Shown: positions 26,679-37,016 of the stretch, one piece after another
How the letters are laid out: each line of letters starts with the position of its first letter
How positions within the stretch are numbered: position 1 is the stretch's first letter
Assembly: GCA_947467345.1 (NCBI GenBank)
Contig: CANIHD010000019.1
Coordinates: forward strand, 1-64,000
DNA from: Alphaproteobacteria bacterium
GTDB taxonomy: Bacteria > Pseudomonadota > Alphaproteobacteria > Micropepsales > Micropepsaceae
Direction of reading: 5' to 3'
DNA length: 64,000 bases
Notes under the pieces: generated by a model
The model's database searches: none
What the model was told of the DNA's origin: nothing
The model's input: only the letters and a program-made list of their open reading frames with translations
Translations under genes and position numbers: made by a program

Positions 26679-28952
26679 TCAGTGATTGATGTCGTAAGCG
26701 GCGAGAACCGCCATGTTGTAAATCTCGCTCATCTTGGCGCCGAGCGGTGCGATCTGCACCGATTTCTCGAGACCGACCAGCAGCGGTCCCAACACCGTCA
26801 CGCCGCCCATTTGCTGCAGCAATTTGGTCGAGATCGACGCCGAATGAATCGCCGGCATGATCAGCACGTTCGCGACGTCCGACAAGCGGCAGAACGGATA
26901 GAGCTTCATGCGTTCGCGATCCAGCGCCACATCCGCCGCCATTTCGCCGTCATATTCGAAATCGACTTTCTTGCGGTCGAGAATCTGCACCGCCTCGATC
27001 AGCCGTTCGGCGCGTTCGCCGCGGGGGAACCCGAAGGTCGAGTACGAGAGGAACGCCACGCGCGGTTCATGGCCGAATCGGCGTGCCACGCCGGCGGCCT
27101 GCACCGCGATATCCGCCAATTCTTCGGCGTTCGGCATGTCGTGTACGTTCGTGTCGGCGACAAAAACGAAACGCCCCTTGGAAAAGATCAGCGATACGCC
27201 GATGGGACGCTGGCCGGCGCGCGGGTCCAGAACCTGGCGCACATCATTGAGCGCGACGGAATAAGAGCGCGTTACGCCGGTGACCATGGCGTCAGCATCG
27301 CCGGCATTCACCATCGACGCCGCGTAGATATTGCGATCATTGGTGACCATGCGCACGCAGTCGCGCATCAGCACACCGCGGCGCTGCAGGCGGCGATACA
27401 AAGCTTCAATGTAAGGCGCGGCCTCCGCGGCAGAATGCGGTGTGCGGATTTCCAGCGGTGGCGTCGTCTCGATGGCGAGCCGCTGTAGACGGTCGCGAAC
27501 GATGTCTTCGCGTCCGACCAAGATGGCTTTGCCGAGGCCCGAATTCTGGAACGCCGCTGCGGCCCGGATTACCGCTTCTTCTTCGCCTTCGACGAAGACG
27601 ACGCGCTTCGGATTGGCGCGCACGCTGGCCGTCACGCTTTGGAACAGCATCGAGGACGGATCAAGCCGCGCCGACAATTGATAGCGATAGGCTTCGAGGT
27701 CTTTCAGTGGGCGCCGTGCCACGCCGCTTTTCATCGCCGCTTCCGCAACGGCGGAAGAGACTCGCGAAATCAAACGCGGATCGAACGGCACCGGAATAAT
27801 ATATTCGGAGCCGTATGTGGGGCGCGCGCCGCGATAGGCGAGGGCCACTTCATCGGGCACGTCTTCGCGCGCTAACGCGGCGAGCGCATTGGCGGCGGCA
27901 ATTTTCATATCTTCGTTGATGGTGCGGGCGCCAACATCCAGCGCGCCGCGGAAGATATAGGGAAAGCCGAGAACGTTGTTCACCTGATTGGGATAGTCCG
28001 AGCGGCCTGTCGCGATGATGGCGTCGGAACGGACAGCTTTGACCTCTTCCGGTGTGATCTCGGGATCGGGATTCGCCATCGCGAAGATAATCGGCGCCGG
28101 CGCCATGCTCCGCACCATCTCGGACGTGACGGCGCCCTTCACCGAAAGGCCCAGGAACACATCCGCACCCTTCAGGGCTTCGGTGAGCGTGCGTGCGTCC
28201 GTTTCGGCGGCATAGGCCGATTTCCATTGGTTCATGCCATCGGGGCGGCCGCGATAGATGACGCCTTTGGTGTCGCACAGAACAATGTTTTCGCGCGGCA
28301 TTCCCATAGCGACAAGAAGATCGAGACAGGCAATGCCGGCAGCACCCGCACCGTTGGCCACCAGCCTGGTGTCTTTCATTTTACGCTTGGTCAGATCCAG
28401 CGCGTTGATGAGCCCGGCGGCGGTGATGATGGCGGTGCCGTGCTGATCGTCATGGAACACCGGAATGTCCATCAGCTCGCGCAGACGTTCCTCGATGACG
28501 AAACAATCGGGCGCCTTGATGTCTTCCAGATTGATGCCGCCGAAGGACGGCGTCAGATAGCGCACGCAATTGATGAAAGCGTCGACGTCGGAGGTGTCGA
28601 CTTCCAGATCGATGGAGTCGACGTCGGCGAAGCGCTTGAACAGAACCGCCTTGCCTTCCATCACCGGCTTGGACGCCAGTGCGCCCAAATCGCCGAGGCC
28701 GAGAATGGCGGTGCCGTTTGAAATCACGGCCACCAAATTGCCGCGCGCGGTGTAATCCCAAACCGCATCGGGATTGGCCGCGATGGCGCGCACCGGAACC
28801 GCTACGCCGGGCGAATAGGCGAGGCTGAGATCGCGCTGCGTCGCCATCGGCTTGGTGGGTGTGATCTCGAGCTTTCCCGGCTTCGCACCGGCATGAAAGG
28901 CGAGTGCTTCCTCGTCCGTGAACGACGGACGGTCGGACATAATCGATGCCAT
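26679..28952 (-). CDS. maeB: NADP-dependent malic enzyme (malic-Pta hybrid type)
   Basis: Decarboxylates malate to pyruvate with reduction of NADP, supplying NADPH and pyruvate. The 757-residue protein joins an N-terminal malic enzyme domain (about 1-430; [48 protein letters not shown]) to a C-terminal phosphotransacetylase-like domain (about 435-757; [32 protein letters not shown]). In characterised MaeB proteins that domain is regulatory and binds acetyl-CoA. The start is ATG 28952, with an AGGGG upstream; ATG 28940 is a plausible alternative. Confidence 0.95.
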   Translation of the reverse strand: MASIMSDRPSFTDEEALAFHAGAKPGKLEITPTKPMATQRDLSLAYSPGVAVPVRAIAANPDAVWDYTARGNLVAVISNGTAILGLGDLGALASKPVMEGKAVLFKRFADVDSIDLEVDTSDVDAFINCVRYLTPSFGGINLEDIKAPDCFVIEERLRELMDIPVFHDDQHGTAIITAAGLINALDLTKRKMKDTRLVANGAGAAGIACLDLLVAMGMPRENIVLCDTKGVIYRGRPDGMNQWKSAYAAETDARTLTEALKGADVFLGLSVKGAVTSEMVRSMAPAPIIFAMANPDPEITPEEVKAVRSDAIIATGRSDYPNQVNNVLGFPYIFRGALDVGARTINEDMKIAAANALAALAREDVPDEVALAYRGARPTYGSEYIIPVPFDPRLISRVSSAVAEAAMKSGVARRPLKDLEAYRYQLSARLDPSSMLFQSVTASVRANPKRVVFVEGEEEAVIRAAAAFQNSGLGKAILVGREDIVRDRLQRLAIETTPPLEIRTPHSAAEAAPYIEALYRRLQRRGVLMRDCVRMVTNDRNIYAASMVNAGDADAMVTGVTRSYSVALNDVRQVLDPRAGQRPIGVSLIFSKGRFVFVADTNVHDMPNAEELADIAVQAAGVARRFGHEPRVAFLSYSTFGFPRGERAERLIEAVQILDRKKVDFEYDGEMAADVALDRERMKLYPFCRLSDVANVLIMPAIHSASISTKLLQQMGGVTVLGPLLVGLEKSVQIAPLGAKMSEIYNMAVLAAYDINH

Positions 28953-29200
28953 AAAAACCAGTTTCCCCTGAGCTAGGGCGCACTATCGGCCCCTGAGCGT
29001 TACGCACTATTGGCCCGCGCGGAGCGCCGCGCAATCCGGGCGGTATGTAGATTAATCAACTATCCTTTGGGGACAAGTGCCGCGCGCGTCTTTGGCCTTG
29101 GACACGATCTGCTACCTTGCCGGATTGCCAAAACGGCGTGCCGTTCGCAGGTGCACACGCGCGGTATCCGAGAAGCACGAGATTGTTCGGACAGGTTGGA

Positions 29201-31927
29201 ATGGGTGGGTCGCCTCTCATTGGAAGTAGTGACGCGGCACCGGAGCAAGAGCCCGGTGCCACGCCTATGATGGCCCAATTTTTGGAGACCAAAGCCGCCC
29301 ACGCCGGCTATCTCCTGTTCTACCGCATGGGCGATTTTTACGAGCTCTTCTTCGACGATGCGGTGAAGGCGTCGGCGGCGCTTGATATCGCCCTTACTAA
29401 GCGCGGCAAACATGCGGGCGAAGACATCCCCATGTGCGGCGTGCCGGTCCATGCGGCCGAGCATTATCTGGAGCGCCTGATCCGCAAGGGCTTCCGCGTT
29501 GCGGTCTGCGAGCAGATGGAAGACCCGGCGGAGGCGCGCAAACGCGGCGCCAAATCGCCGGTGCGCCGCGAAGTCATCCGTCTGGTGACGCCGGGCACGC
29601 TGACCGAGGATTCGCTCCTTGATGCCCGTTCCGCCAGCATTCTGGCGGTGCTGGGGCGGAGCGGCGGGGCGTTTGCCTTAGCCGCCACCGATATGAGCAC
29701 CGGCGATTTTTCGGTCGAGGATTTGACGCGTGACGAAATCGCGCCGGCTATGGCGCGGCTGGCTCCGCGCGAAGTCCTGGCGCCGGAAGCTTTGTTCACC
29801 GATCCGGTGCTCGGTCCGGTGCTGAAGGAATTCGGTCTGCGCCTCACCTTGTGTCCCTCGGCGAGCTTCGATTCCGATTCCGGCGAACGTAGCCTGAAAA
29901 ATGCCTATGGCGTGGCGGCGCTGGAAGGCTTTGGGAATTTCAGCCGCGCGGGGCTTTCGGCGGCGGGTGCGTTGATCGCCTATCTTGAGCTGACGCAGAA
30001 GGGTAAGCGCCTGGCGCTGAAGCCGCCGCGCCGCGAAGTCCCGGCCCAGCGCATGGCGATCGATACGGCAACGCGGAAAAATCTCGAACTGGTCGAAACA
30101 CTGTCCGGCGAGCGGCGCGGCAGTCTTCTCGGCACCATCGATATGACGGTGACCGCCGCCGGCTCGCGCATGTTGGGCGCGCGTCTCTCTGCGCCGCTGA
30201 CCGATCCTGCCGCCATCGCTGCGCGCCTCGATGCCGTTGCCTATCTCGTTGGCGAGGCTGGGATGCGCGAAACCTTGCGGCCTGCTTTACGCCAAGCGCC
30301 GGACATTGCCCGTGCATTGGCTCGCCTGTCGCTGACGCGCGGTGGCCCGCGCGATCTTGGCGCGGTGCGGGACGGGTTGAAGGCTGCACACGCTACGGCG
30401 CAGCTGTTGGGAAATCTGGACGCACCGGTTGCTCCTGCCATCGGCGAGCTTGGCGATGTGCGCGACGCGCTTGCGCGTGGGCTCTCAGCAACTTCGGCAT
30501 TGTCTGACCGGCTCGCATCGCTGTTGGTGCCCGAGCCGCCGTATTTCGCACGCGATGGGAATTTCATCGCCGCCGGTGCGCATGCGCCGCTCGACGACAC
30601 GCGTCGCCTGCGCGACGAAAGCCGCCGCGTCATCGCCGGGCTGGAAAGCACCTATCGTGCGACGAGCGGCGTCACCTCGCTCAAGATCAAGCACAATGCG
30701 GTGCTCGGTTATTTTATCGAGGTGAGCGCCACCAATGCCGATAGGCTGATGGCGTCGCGCGATTTCCGTCATCGTCAGACCATGGCTGGCGCCATGCGTT
30801 TCGGCACCGACGAATTGGCTGATCTTGCGGGGCGCATCTCGCAAGCGGGCGAGCAAGCGCTCGCCATGGAGCTCGCGCTGTTCGATTCACTCGCCGCAGA
30901 TATTCTCGCGGTGTCGGTGGCGTTAGCCGCCATCGCCGATGCGCTGGCGGTGCTGGATGTCGCCTCGGCTTTGGCGGAGCTCGCGGTGACGCGAAACTAT
31001 GCGCGTCCGCGTGTCGACAACTCGCTGGTGTTTCGCATTGTGCGCGGGCGCCATCCCGTTGTCGAAGCGGCGCTCGCCGCCGACAACAGAGGTCCTTTCA
31101 CGCCCAATGGCAGCGACCTGACGCCGGAAGCAATCGACGGCGGTCCCGGCCGGTTGTGGCTGGTGACGGGTCCCAACATGGCGGGTAAATCCACCTTCCT
31201 GCGGCAGAACGCGCTGATCGCCATTCTTGCGCAACTGGGATCGTTCGTGCCCGCTGAAGAGGCGCATATCGGCGCGGTGGATCGGCTGTTCAGCCGCGTC
31301 GGCGCCGCTGACGATCTGGCGCGCGGTCGCTCTACCTTCATGGTCGAGATGGTGGAAACCGCCGCCATCCTCAATCAGGCGACATCGCGCTCTCTTGTGA
31401 TTCTCGATGAGATCGGGCGTGGCACCGCAACCTTCGACGGTCTGGCCATCGCTTGGGCAGCGGTCGAACAAATGAACACGGTCAACACATCGCGCGCGCT
31501 TTTCGCCACGCATTATCACGAGCTCACCGCGCTCAGCGAAAGGCTGGACGATGTGGCGTGCGCCACCATGCGGGTGAAAGAATGGAATGACAGCGTTGTC
31601 TTTCTGCATGAAGTCGCTCCCGGCGCGGCGGACCGCTCCTACGGCATTCAGGTGGCGAAGCTCGCCGGATTACCGTCGCAAGTTATCAAACGTGCGGAGG
31701 AAGTTTTGCGCGCGCTGGAAGACGGGCGCGAAGGGCACAAGCCGCTCGCACGCATAGACGATCTGCCATTGTTTGCGCAGCGTGTTGCCGAGCCCGTGCC
31801 GGCGAAGAAAAGCGATCCTGTGGGCGAGGCGTTGCGCGGTCTTGATCCCGATGGCTTGTCGCCGAAAGAGGCGCTGGAGTTTCTCTATGCGCTGAAAAAA
31901 ATGTTGGCGGATAAAGGCGGGGCGTGA
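29201..31927 (+). CDS. mutS: DNA mismatch repair protein MutS
   Basis: Recognises mismatches and small loops and starts repair with MutL. The 908-residue protein has the N-terminal mismatch-binding domain with the key Phe-x-Glu in [15 protein letters not shown], connector, core and clamp domains, and the ABC-type ATPase with Walker [10 protein letters not shown] (near residue 657), Walker [17 protein letters not shown] and a helix-turn-helix tail. ATG 29201 gives a short N-tail before [10 protein letters not shown]; the frame is open to 29117 and the ATGs at about 29267 are alternatives. The stop overlaps the following gene's start (GTGATG). Confidence 0.97.
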   Translation: MGGSPLIGSSDAAPEQEPGATPMMAQFLETKAAHAGYLLFYRMGDFYELFFDDAVKASAALDIALTKRGKHAGEDIPMCGVPVHAAEHYLERLIRKGFRVAVCEQMEDPAEARKRGAKSPVRREVIRLVTPGTLTEDSLLDARSASILAVLGRSGGAFALAATDMSTGDFSVEDLTRDEIAPAMARLAPREVLAPEALFTDPVLGPVLKEFGLRLTLCPSASFDSDSGERSLKNAYGVAALEGFGNFSRAGLSAAGALIAYLELTQKGKRLALKPPRREVPAQRMAIDTATRKNLELVETLSGERRGSLLGTIDMTVTAAGSRMLGARLSAPLTDPAAIAARLDAVAYLVGEAGMRETLRPALRQAPDIARALARLSLTRGGPRDLGAVRDGLKAAHATAQLLGNLDAPVAPAIGELGDVRDALARGLSATSALSDRLASLLVPEPPYFARDGNFIAAGAHAPLDDTRRLRDESRRVIAGLESTYRATSGVTSLKIKHNAVLGYFIEVSATNADRLMASRDFRHRQTMAGAMRFGTDELADLAGRISQAGEQALAMELALFDSLAADILAVSVALAAIADALAVLDVASALAELAVTRNYARPRVDNSLVFRIVRGRHPVVEAALAADNRGPFTPNGSDLTPEAIDGGPGRLWLVTGPNMAGKSTFLRQNALIAILAQLGSFVPAEEAHIGAVDRLFSRVGAADDLARGRSTFMVEMVETAAILNQATSRSLVILDEIGRGTATFDGLAIAWAAVEQMNTVNTSRALFATHYHELTALSERLDDVACATMRVKEWNDSVVFLHEVAPGAADRSYGIQVAKLAGLPSQVIKRAEEVLRALEDGREGHKPLARIDDLPLFAQRVAEPVPAKKSDPVGEALRGLDPDGLSPKEALEFLYALKKMLADKGGA

Positions 31928-32715
31928 TGCGCCATATTGATTGGCCGCCGCCGCGTTCCGCCATTGCCGCAACCTTCGACAGGCGCGCCGGCGTCTACGA
32001 TGAAAGCGCTCTGCATCAGTTTTTGACGCGGCGCGCAGTGGAGGAGGCCGATCTTTTCCCTCGCATGAATGTACTCGATCTCGCCAGCGGTTCCGGATTG
32101 GCGATCCGTCATGTTGCGAGCAGTTTGAAGGGCCAAGGGCTGTTCGTTGCTGCGGATATCGCAAGAGACCTTTTGAAATCCGCACGCCCCACTGCGCACG
32201 CCATCGTCGCCGATGCCGACGCATTGCCATTCACAGCGGGCGCGTTCGACCTCGTTCTTTGCGTTTCGGCCTTCGCTTATTTTCCCGATCCCGTCGCGGT
32301 GCTGAAGGAAATACGCAGCTTGCTGCGCGAGAACGGCCAATTGGTGTTTCAGGTTTACGCTGCCGATGGCCATGTTCCGCACCGCGTCTTTCGCCGCACG
32401 GCGATGCAATTCGGTCTAATGTTCACCGATCCTGACGTGCGCCTCGGCAGCGAGGAAAATTGTCTGACGGCTTTGGAGGCGGCGGGCTTTCCCAGCGCGC
32501 ATATCGTGAGTGATGTCTGGACGTCGAACCTTCCGTCGGCGGAGGATTTCTGGAACAATAATGCACCGCTATTCGCCGACGTGATCGCGGGCATACCGGA
32601 AGAGACGGCACGCGCCTGGCGCGGGGAATTTTTCACTGCTTACGAAAAAGAACGCCGCGCTTTGGCAGGTGTGGATCGCCAGGCGGTGTTCTTCGTGAAA
32701 GCCTCGCCGCATTAA
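31927..32715 (+). CDS. Class I SAM-dependent methyltransferase
   Basis: A 262-residue enzyme with a standard SAM-binding fold: VLDLASGSGLAIRHVA (motif I, near residue 48), VAADIARDLLKSAR, ADADALPFTAGAFDLVLCVSAFAYFPDP and LKEIRSLLRENGQLVFQVY. It resembles UbiE/BioC-type methyltransferases, but no neighbour points to a substrate. ATG 31927 directly overlaps the mutS stop, so it is translationally coupled. It ends just before a strong bidirectional terminator. Confidence 0.85.
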   Translation: MRHIDWPPPRSAIAATFDRRAGVYDESALHQFLTRRAVEEADLFPRMNVLDLASGSGLAIRHVASSLKGQGLFVAADIARDLLKSARPTAHAIVADADALPFTAGAFDLVLCVSAFAYFPDPVAVLKEIRSLLRENGQLVFQVYAADGHVPHRVFRRTAMQFGLMFTDPDVRLGSEENCLTALEAAGFPSAHIVSDVWTSNLPSAEDFWNNNAPLFADVIAGIPEETARAWRGEFFTAYEKERRALAGVDRQAVFFVKASPH

Positions 32716-32720
32716 ACGAA

Positions 32721-32748
32721 AAAGCCGGCGCGTGATGGCGCCGGCTTT
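32721..32748. terminator. Bidirectional terminator between convergent genes
   Basis: A perfect 11-bp stem, AAAGCCGGCGC / GCGCCGGCTTT, encloses a six-base GTGATG loop. The A-rich and T-rich flanks allow it to work on both strands. It lies between the methyltransferase gene (stop 32715) and the convergent beta-lactamase-fold gene (stop 32766). Confidence 0.88.
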
Positions 32749-32765
32749 CGCAATGTACGCAGAGC

Positions 32766-33719
32766 CTACTGAGCCGCGGGTGTGCCGCCGGCAGCGGCTT
32801 TCTGGCGCTCTTCTTCCAAGCCGCGTTGATTGCGCACTTGCGCATTGGTGATGAATTGGCGCCATGACGCCGGATCGACAAACGGATTGGGATCGCCGGC
32901 TTTGCGTGTCTTCAATTTTTCCGCGCGCGCCAGAATGCTGCCATTAGGATAATCGGTTCCAGGGTTCCAGCCGTGATTGGGCAGGAACACTTCGATTCCT
33001 GGAATCTGAATGATGCGGGCCGTGCTGGCCACGGCATCCTCGAAACCTTTAACGCCGCCCCGTCCGCCGGTGCCCCCGGAATAAAACGCTTTATGCGGAA
33101 CGCCATTGTCGAAGACGGTGAATTCGGCGGACATCACACCCGGCGTATGTCCCGGTGTGATGTGCAGCGTCAGCGTGGTGTTGCCGAGGGTGAGCTTCTG
33201 GCCTTCCGTGATCACCATGTCGCGCTTGGGTACGCGCGGTGAGGGGCTGTTATTGCGTCCCGGCGCGCGGCCGGCTGCTTCGATGGCTTGCCAATCTTGC
33301 TCGACGGCTGCAACGCGCGCGCCGGACAATTCCTGAATTTTCGCGACGCCGCCGAAATGATCGAGATGGCCGTGGCTGATCAGAATATATTTGATGTCAC
33401 GCAAGTTGAATCCGGCTTTGCCGATGCTGTCGATGACGTGGTTCACATGTGGCTCTTCCGACGCGTCGATCAGGATCAATCCGTCCGACGTCGAAATCAG
33501 ATAGACCGACACGTAGCCGGGGCCGACATACCAAAGATTGTCGAACATCTTGAACGGCGGAATTTTTTGGAATTCCACATCATTGCCGCGCTCGCGATAA
33601 ATCTGGTCGATCGATTTCGGCGCATCGGCGGCGGCGCCGAAGGCGGCGGGACTGGCCGACAGCATAAAAGCGGCAACGGCGGCGAACGCAAAACTGGTGA
33701 TACGCGATGTCGGTGTCAT
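32766..33719 (-). CDS. Secreted subclass B3-like metallo-beta-lactamase-fold hydrolase
   Basis: A 317-residue zinc hydrolase with a Sec signal peptide (residues 1 to about 28, ending AAFGAAADAP). The metal motif SHGHLDHFGG supplies His-x-His-x-Asp-His, with further ligands in HITPGHTPG and LPNHGWNP, a layout like subclass B3 enzymes. The Tyr-rich GPGYVSVYLISTSDGLILIDA start of the fold is typical. ATG 33719 has a GGGAGG ribosome-binding site. The Ala/Gln-rich tail is low complexity. Whether it hydrolyses beta-lactams or another substrate is not decided by sequence. Confidence 0.87.
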   Translation of the reverse strand: MTPTSRITSFAFAAVAAFMLSASPAAFGAAADAPKSIDQIYRERGNDVEFQKIPPFKMFDNLWYVGPGYVSVYLISTSDGLILIDASEEPHVNHVIDSIGKAGFNLRDIKYILISHGHLDHFGGVAKIQELSGARVAAVEQDWQAIEAAGRAPGRNNSPSPRVPKRDMVITEGQKLTLGNTTLTLHITPGHTPGVMSAEFTVFDNGVPHKAFYSGGTGGRGGVKGFEDAVASTARIIQIPGIEVFLPNHGWNPGTDYPNGSILARAEKLKTRKAGDPNPFVDPASWRQFITNAQVRNQRGLEEERQKAAAGGTPAAQ

Positions 33720-33884
33720 AAGGCCTCCCGTGGCATTGCCGGCTCGAATGGCGCGGTTTCTCAAACTCTAGGACATTGGGCCGGTTCTAGGAATGTCGGG
33801 TGTGTCCCAGATTCGGACGAATAGCGGTCATATCGACTTAGTCGTCTTGCGGGTAACCGCCTTGAGATGGCAGCATGAGGCGAC

Positions 33885-34391
33885 ATGAGCGAAACTTCGC
33901 CGTCTCCTTCTCTTGGCCTATCTCCTGCCAGCCGGCGCAAATTCCTCGTCGTCGCGGACAACTCCCCTGAAAGCAAAGTCGCCATCCGCTTTGCCGCGCG
34001 CCGCGCCCAACATACCGGCGGCACGGTCACCCTTCTCGCCGTCATTCCGCCGGCCGATTTCCAGCAATGGGCAGGCGTGGAGCGCATGATGCGTGAGGAA
34101 GCTCTGCAGGAGGCCGACCAAATGCTGCAGGATGCGGCGTCGGTCGTGACGGATATTGCCGGGGAAATTCCCGAACGTGTGGTTCGCGAGGGCCGCACCG
34201 CCGAACAGGTCCAGGCCCTGATCAAGGAAGATAAAGCGATCTCCATCTTGGTTCTGGCGGCTGGGGTCTCAAAGGACGGGCCGGGGCCGCTGGTATCGGC
34301 AATCGCCAGGCCGGGGGCGAGTTCTTACCCCATTCCTGTCACGGTCGTGCCCGGAAGCCTGACCGATCAGCAGGTCGATGCTCTGGCGTAG
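33885..34391 (+). CDS. Universal stress protein (UspA family)
   Basis: A 168-residue single-domain Usp protein: FLVVADNSPESKVAIRFAARRA opens the fold and ILVLAAGVSKDGPGPLVSAIA near residue 125 corresponds to the nucleotide-loop region, although the classical G-2x-G-9x-G(S/T) pattern is imperfect. It begins the usp-nfu-nitroreductase-tsaB-rimI-fur order that in relatives leads into miaB-phoH and then metK. Its stress role is inferred from the family. Confidence 0.85.
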   Translation: MSETSPSPSLGLSPASRRKFLVVADNSPESKVAIRFAARRAQHTGGTVTLLAVIPPADFQQWAGVERMMREEALQEADQMLQDAASVVTDIAGEIPERVVREGRTAEQVQALIKEDKAISILVLAAGVSKDGPGPLVSAIARPGASSYPIPVTVVPGSLTDQQVDALA

Positions 34392-34441
34392 GTTGGGGAC
34401 TAGACCTTGATCCGGCCCCCCTTTGGGTCCATCTACCAAGC

Positions 34442-34999
34442 ATGTTCATTCAGACCGAAACCACGCCGAACCCGGCGACGCTGAAATTCATCCCCGGCCG
34501 GACGGTCATGCCCGAAGGCACGGCGGATTTCCCCACCCCGGAAGCCGGCGCGCGTTCGTCTTTGGCGGCGTCTTTGTTCGCCGTTCCGGACGTGGAGCGG
34601 GTGTTCTTCGGCTCGGATTTCATCACCGTGACCAAAGGCGAGGGCGATTGGCGTCATCTGAAGCCCGCCATTCTCGGCGCGATCATGGAGCATTTCACCA
34701 AGGAACTGCCGCTGTTCGATTCGGCGGAGGCGGCCGAGGTGGAACAGGTCTATGAAGGCGAGCAGGCCGAAATCGTCGCCCAGATCAAAGAGTTGCTGGA
34801 AACGCGCGTGCGCCCGGCGGTCGCCAATGACGGCGGCGATATCATCTTCAAGGGCTTCGACGCGGGTTCAGGCACAGTGTTCCTGCATATGCAGGGTTCC
34901 TGCGCCGGCTGCCCGTCTTCGACCATGACGTTGCGCAACGGCATCGAAAACATGCTGCGCCATTACATCCCTGAAGTCAGCGGCGTCGAAGCCGTCTAA
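34442..34999 (+). CDS. NifU-like Fe-S cluster carrier (Nfu)
   Basis: A 185-residue iron-sulfur cluster assembly or delivery protein. The N-terminal Nfu_N domain begins MFIQTETTPNPATLKFIPGR, and the C-terminal NifU domain carries the cluster-binding CAGCPSS motif in MQGSCAGCPSSTMTLRNGIE, near residue 156. This is the mitochondrial/alphaproteobacterial Nfu1 architecture. It is 50 bp downstream of the usp gene. Confidence 0.95.
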   Translation: MFIQTETTPNPATLKFIPGRTVMPEGTADFPTPEAGARSSLAASLFAVPDVERVFFGSDFITVTKGEGDWRHLKPAILGAIMEHFTKELPLFDSAEAAEVEQVYEGEQAEIVAQIKELLETRVRPAVANDGGDIIFKGFDAGSGTVFLHMQGSCAGCPSSTMTLRNGIENMLRHYIPEVSGVEAV

Positions 35000-35135
35000 G
35001 CGCGCCCCGCCGGGCTGTTTAAGTAAAATGCCGCTATTTGCGCAGGCCTCCGAAGCGCTCTAGAGAACGACCAGGATTTTGACCTTGCCGGCGCGCAGAG
35101 GTGCGCGCAACGCGAGGACATGCGAGGAGAGTTGC

Positions 35136-35732
35136 GTGAGCCACGCTGTCAATGACGAAGCGCTGGATCGCATTTTTCGCCAGGCGCGGACGTTCCGCAA
35201 ATGGCAGAGCGCGCAGGTGACGGCGCCCATTCTGATGGCGATCTACGATCTGATGCGGCTGGGCCCGACCACCAGCAATTCATGCCCGGCCCGGATTGTA
35301 TACGTGACCACTAAGGCTGCCAAAGAGCGCCTGAAACCGCATCTCGACGAAGACAATATACCGAAGGTCATGAGCGCGCCAGTCACGGCGATTCTCGCCT
35401 ACGACCTCAAGTTCTATGAGTTCTTTCCCACCTTGCGTCCCGGCCGACCTGACAATCGAGATGAATGGCGAGGCATGAGCGAAAGCGCCCTCGACCATAT
35501 CACGATGCGCAATGCCAGCCTGCAAGGCGGCTATTTCATTCTAGCCGCGCGCAGTCTCGGGCTGGATTGTGGGCCGTTATCCGGTTTCAATAATGAGGGC
35601 GTCGATCGCGAGTTCTTTGCCGGCACGGACTGGCGGTCGAATTTTCTCTGCAATCTCGGCTACGGCGACGAGCCTGAAATGCGTCCGCGCGCGCCTCGCC
35701 TCTCGTTCGACGAGGCCTGCAAAATTCTTTAG
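35136..35732 (+). CDS. RutE/HadB-type NAD(P)H nitroreductase (putative malonic semialdehyde reductase)
   Basis: A 198-residue FMN-dependent nitroreductase-fold enzyme. Family markers are the FRKWQSAQVT N-terminal block, MRLGPTTSNSCPARIVYV, MRNASLQGGYFILAARSLGLDCGPLSGF and FLCNLGYGDEPEM. These match the RutE/HadB subgroup that reduces malonic semialdehyde in uracil breakdown, but no other rut gene is in the window. GTG 35136 is chosen over ATG 35079 because GAGGAG lies 7 bp upstream and the earlier residues are unlike the family. It is 26 bp before tsaB. Confidence 0.85.
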   Translation: MSHAVNDEALDRIFRQARTFRKWQSAQVTAPILMAIYDLMRLGPTTSNSCPARIVYVTTKAAKERLKPHLDEDNIPKVMSAPVTAILAYDLKFYEFFPTLRPGRPDNRDEWRGMSESALDHITMRNASLQGGYFILAARSLGLDCGPLSGFNNEGVDREFFAGTDWRSNFLCNLGYGDEPEMRPRAPRLSFDEACKIL

Positions 35733-35758
35733 CGCATCAGCGTCCAAGGGGCTCTGCC

Positions 35759-36412
35759 GTGATCGTCCTCGGTATCGATACCGCGCTGGGTGCTTGCTCC
35801 GCCGCCGTTCTGGATGGCGACCGCGTTTTGGCGCGCGAACACGAAACCATGGTGCGCGGCCACGCCGAACGTTTGGCTCCCATGGTGGACGCCGTGATGC
35901 GGCGGGCCTATTTGCCCTTTCAGGCGCTCGAGCGTCTGGCTGTGACGGTGGGTCCAGGAACCTTCACGGGCCAGCGCGTGGGGCTCGCCTTTGTGCGTGG
36001 CCTCGTTGTGGCGTTGAAAATTCCGGCGGCCGGCGTGACCACGCTGGATGCCATGGCGGCGGAAGCTCTGGCGCAGAGCAATGCGCCTTGGGCGGTCGCC
36101 TGTGTCGATGCCAAGCGCGGCGAAGCCTATCTCGGGGCGCGAGGCCAGAACGGCGTATTGCTCGAACCGATGTTGCTCGCGGTTGAAGCGGCACAGGCGC
36201 GCGTGCGGCACATGACGCTCGAGCAGGGCAGTGAGCCGGTCCTGGCCGGCAATGGCGCCTATTTGCTATCCGGCATCACTGAGCCTGCCACCGTCACGCA
36301 GCCGGATGCCGTGTTCGTGGCCCTTCTGGGCGCCGCCAGGCCTTCGCCCTCCGCGCCGCCGCGCCCGCTTTATTTGCGCGAACCGGACGCCAAGCTGCCG
36401 GGAAGCGCATGA
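35759..36412 (+). CDS. tsaB: tRNA threonylcarbamoyladenosine biosynthesis protein TsaB
   Basis: Partner of TsaD in forming t6A37 on ANN-decoding tRNAs. The 217-residue protein has the ASKHA-fold N-terminus IVLGIDTALGACSAAVL and the GPGTFTGQRVGLAFVRGL block. It starts with GTG at 35759 and overlaps rimI by four bases (ATGA). The tsaB-rimI pairing is widely conserved. Confidence 0.94.
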   Translation: MIVLGIDTALGACSAAVLDGDRVLAREHETMVRGHAERLAPMVDAVMRRAYLPFQALERLAVTVGPGTFTGQRVGLAFVRGLVVALKIPAAGVTTLDAMAAEALAQSNAPWAVACVDAKRGEAYLGARGQNGVLLEPMLLAVEAAQARVRHMTLEQGSEPVLAGNGAYLLSGITEPATVTQPDAVFVALLGAARPSPSAPPRPLYLREPDAKLPGSA

Positions 36413-36888
36413 ATTTGGATGCCTCACTCACATTGCGGCCGGCGCGCGAAGCCGATGCCGCGGCACTCGCGCTGCTGCATCGCATGGGTTTTGCGGAAGG
36501 CTGGAACGCGCAATCCATGCGCACCCTTCTCAGCAACACCGCGAGCTTCGGATTTGTCGTCGAAGATCCGGAAGCGGACATATTGCGCGCATTGGTGCTG
36601 GTCCAAGTTGCCACCGACCAAAGCGAGATTCTGACGATCGCGACCGCGCCTTCCATGCGCCGAAAGGGGCTGGCCCGCGCACTTCTGGTTGCGGCCGGCA
36701 AAGAGGCCGCCTCACGCGGCGCGCGGGAAATGTTCCTGGAGGTGGCCGAGGGCAACAATGCCGCGCGCGGACTCTACGAGAGTCTCGGCTTTTCGCTTTC
36801 GGGCAAAAGGCGCGGCTATTACCGGGATCGCGATGGCCATGTGGAAGATGCGCTTCTATTCCGCGCGCATGTCCCCCTCGCGTTGTGA
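36409..36888 (+). CDS. rimI: RimI-type GNAT N-acetyltransferase
   Basis: A 159-residue acetyltransferase of the type that modifies the N-terminal Ala of ribosomal protein S18. The acetyl-CoA loop is in IATAPSMRRKGLARALLVAAG, followed by AREMFLEVAEGNNAARGLYESLGFSLSGKRRGYY, the RimI signature. Translationally coupled to tsaB. The substrate is inferred from the family and the tsaB linkage. Confidence 0.9.
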   Translation: MNLDASLTLRPAREADAAALALLHRMGFAEGWNAQSMRTLLSNTASFGFVVEDPEADILRALVLVQVATDQSEILTIATAPSMRRKGLARALLVAAGKEAASRGAREMFLEVAEGNNAARGLYESLGFSLSGKRRGYYRDRDGHVEDALLFRAHVPLAL

Positions 36889-37016
36889 TTGCGAATCGTT
36901 TTCATAAAACCAAGCTTGTTTCCCGCCGGCACAAAGCGCTCTAGACTGTCTGCATCCCAATCGCCTTGCACGGCCACGCGGGCGAAAAAAACATCGTTTC
37001 AGGCCGGAGTTGACCC

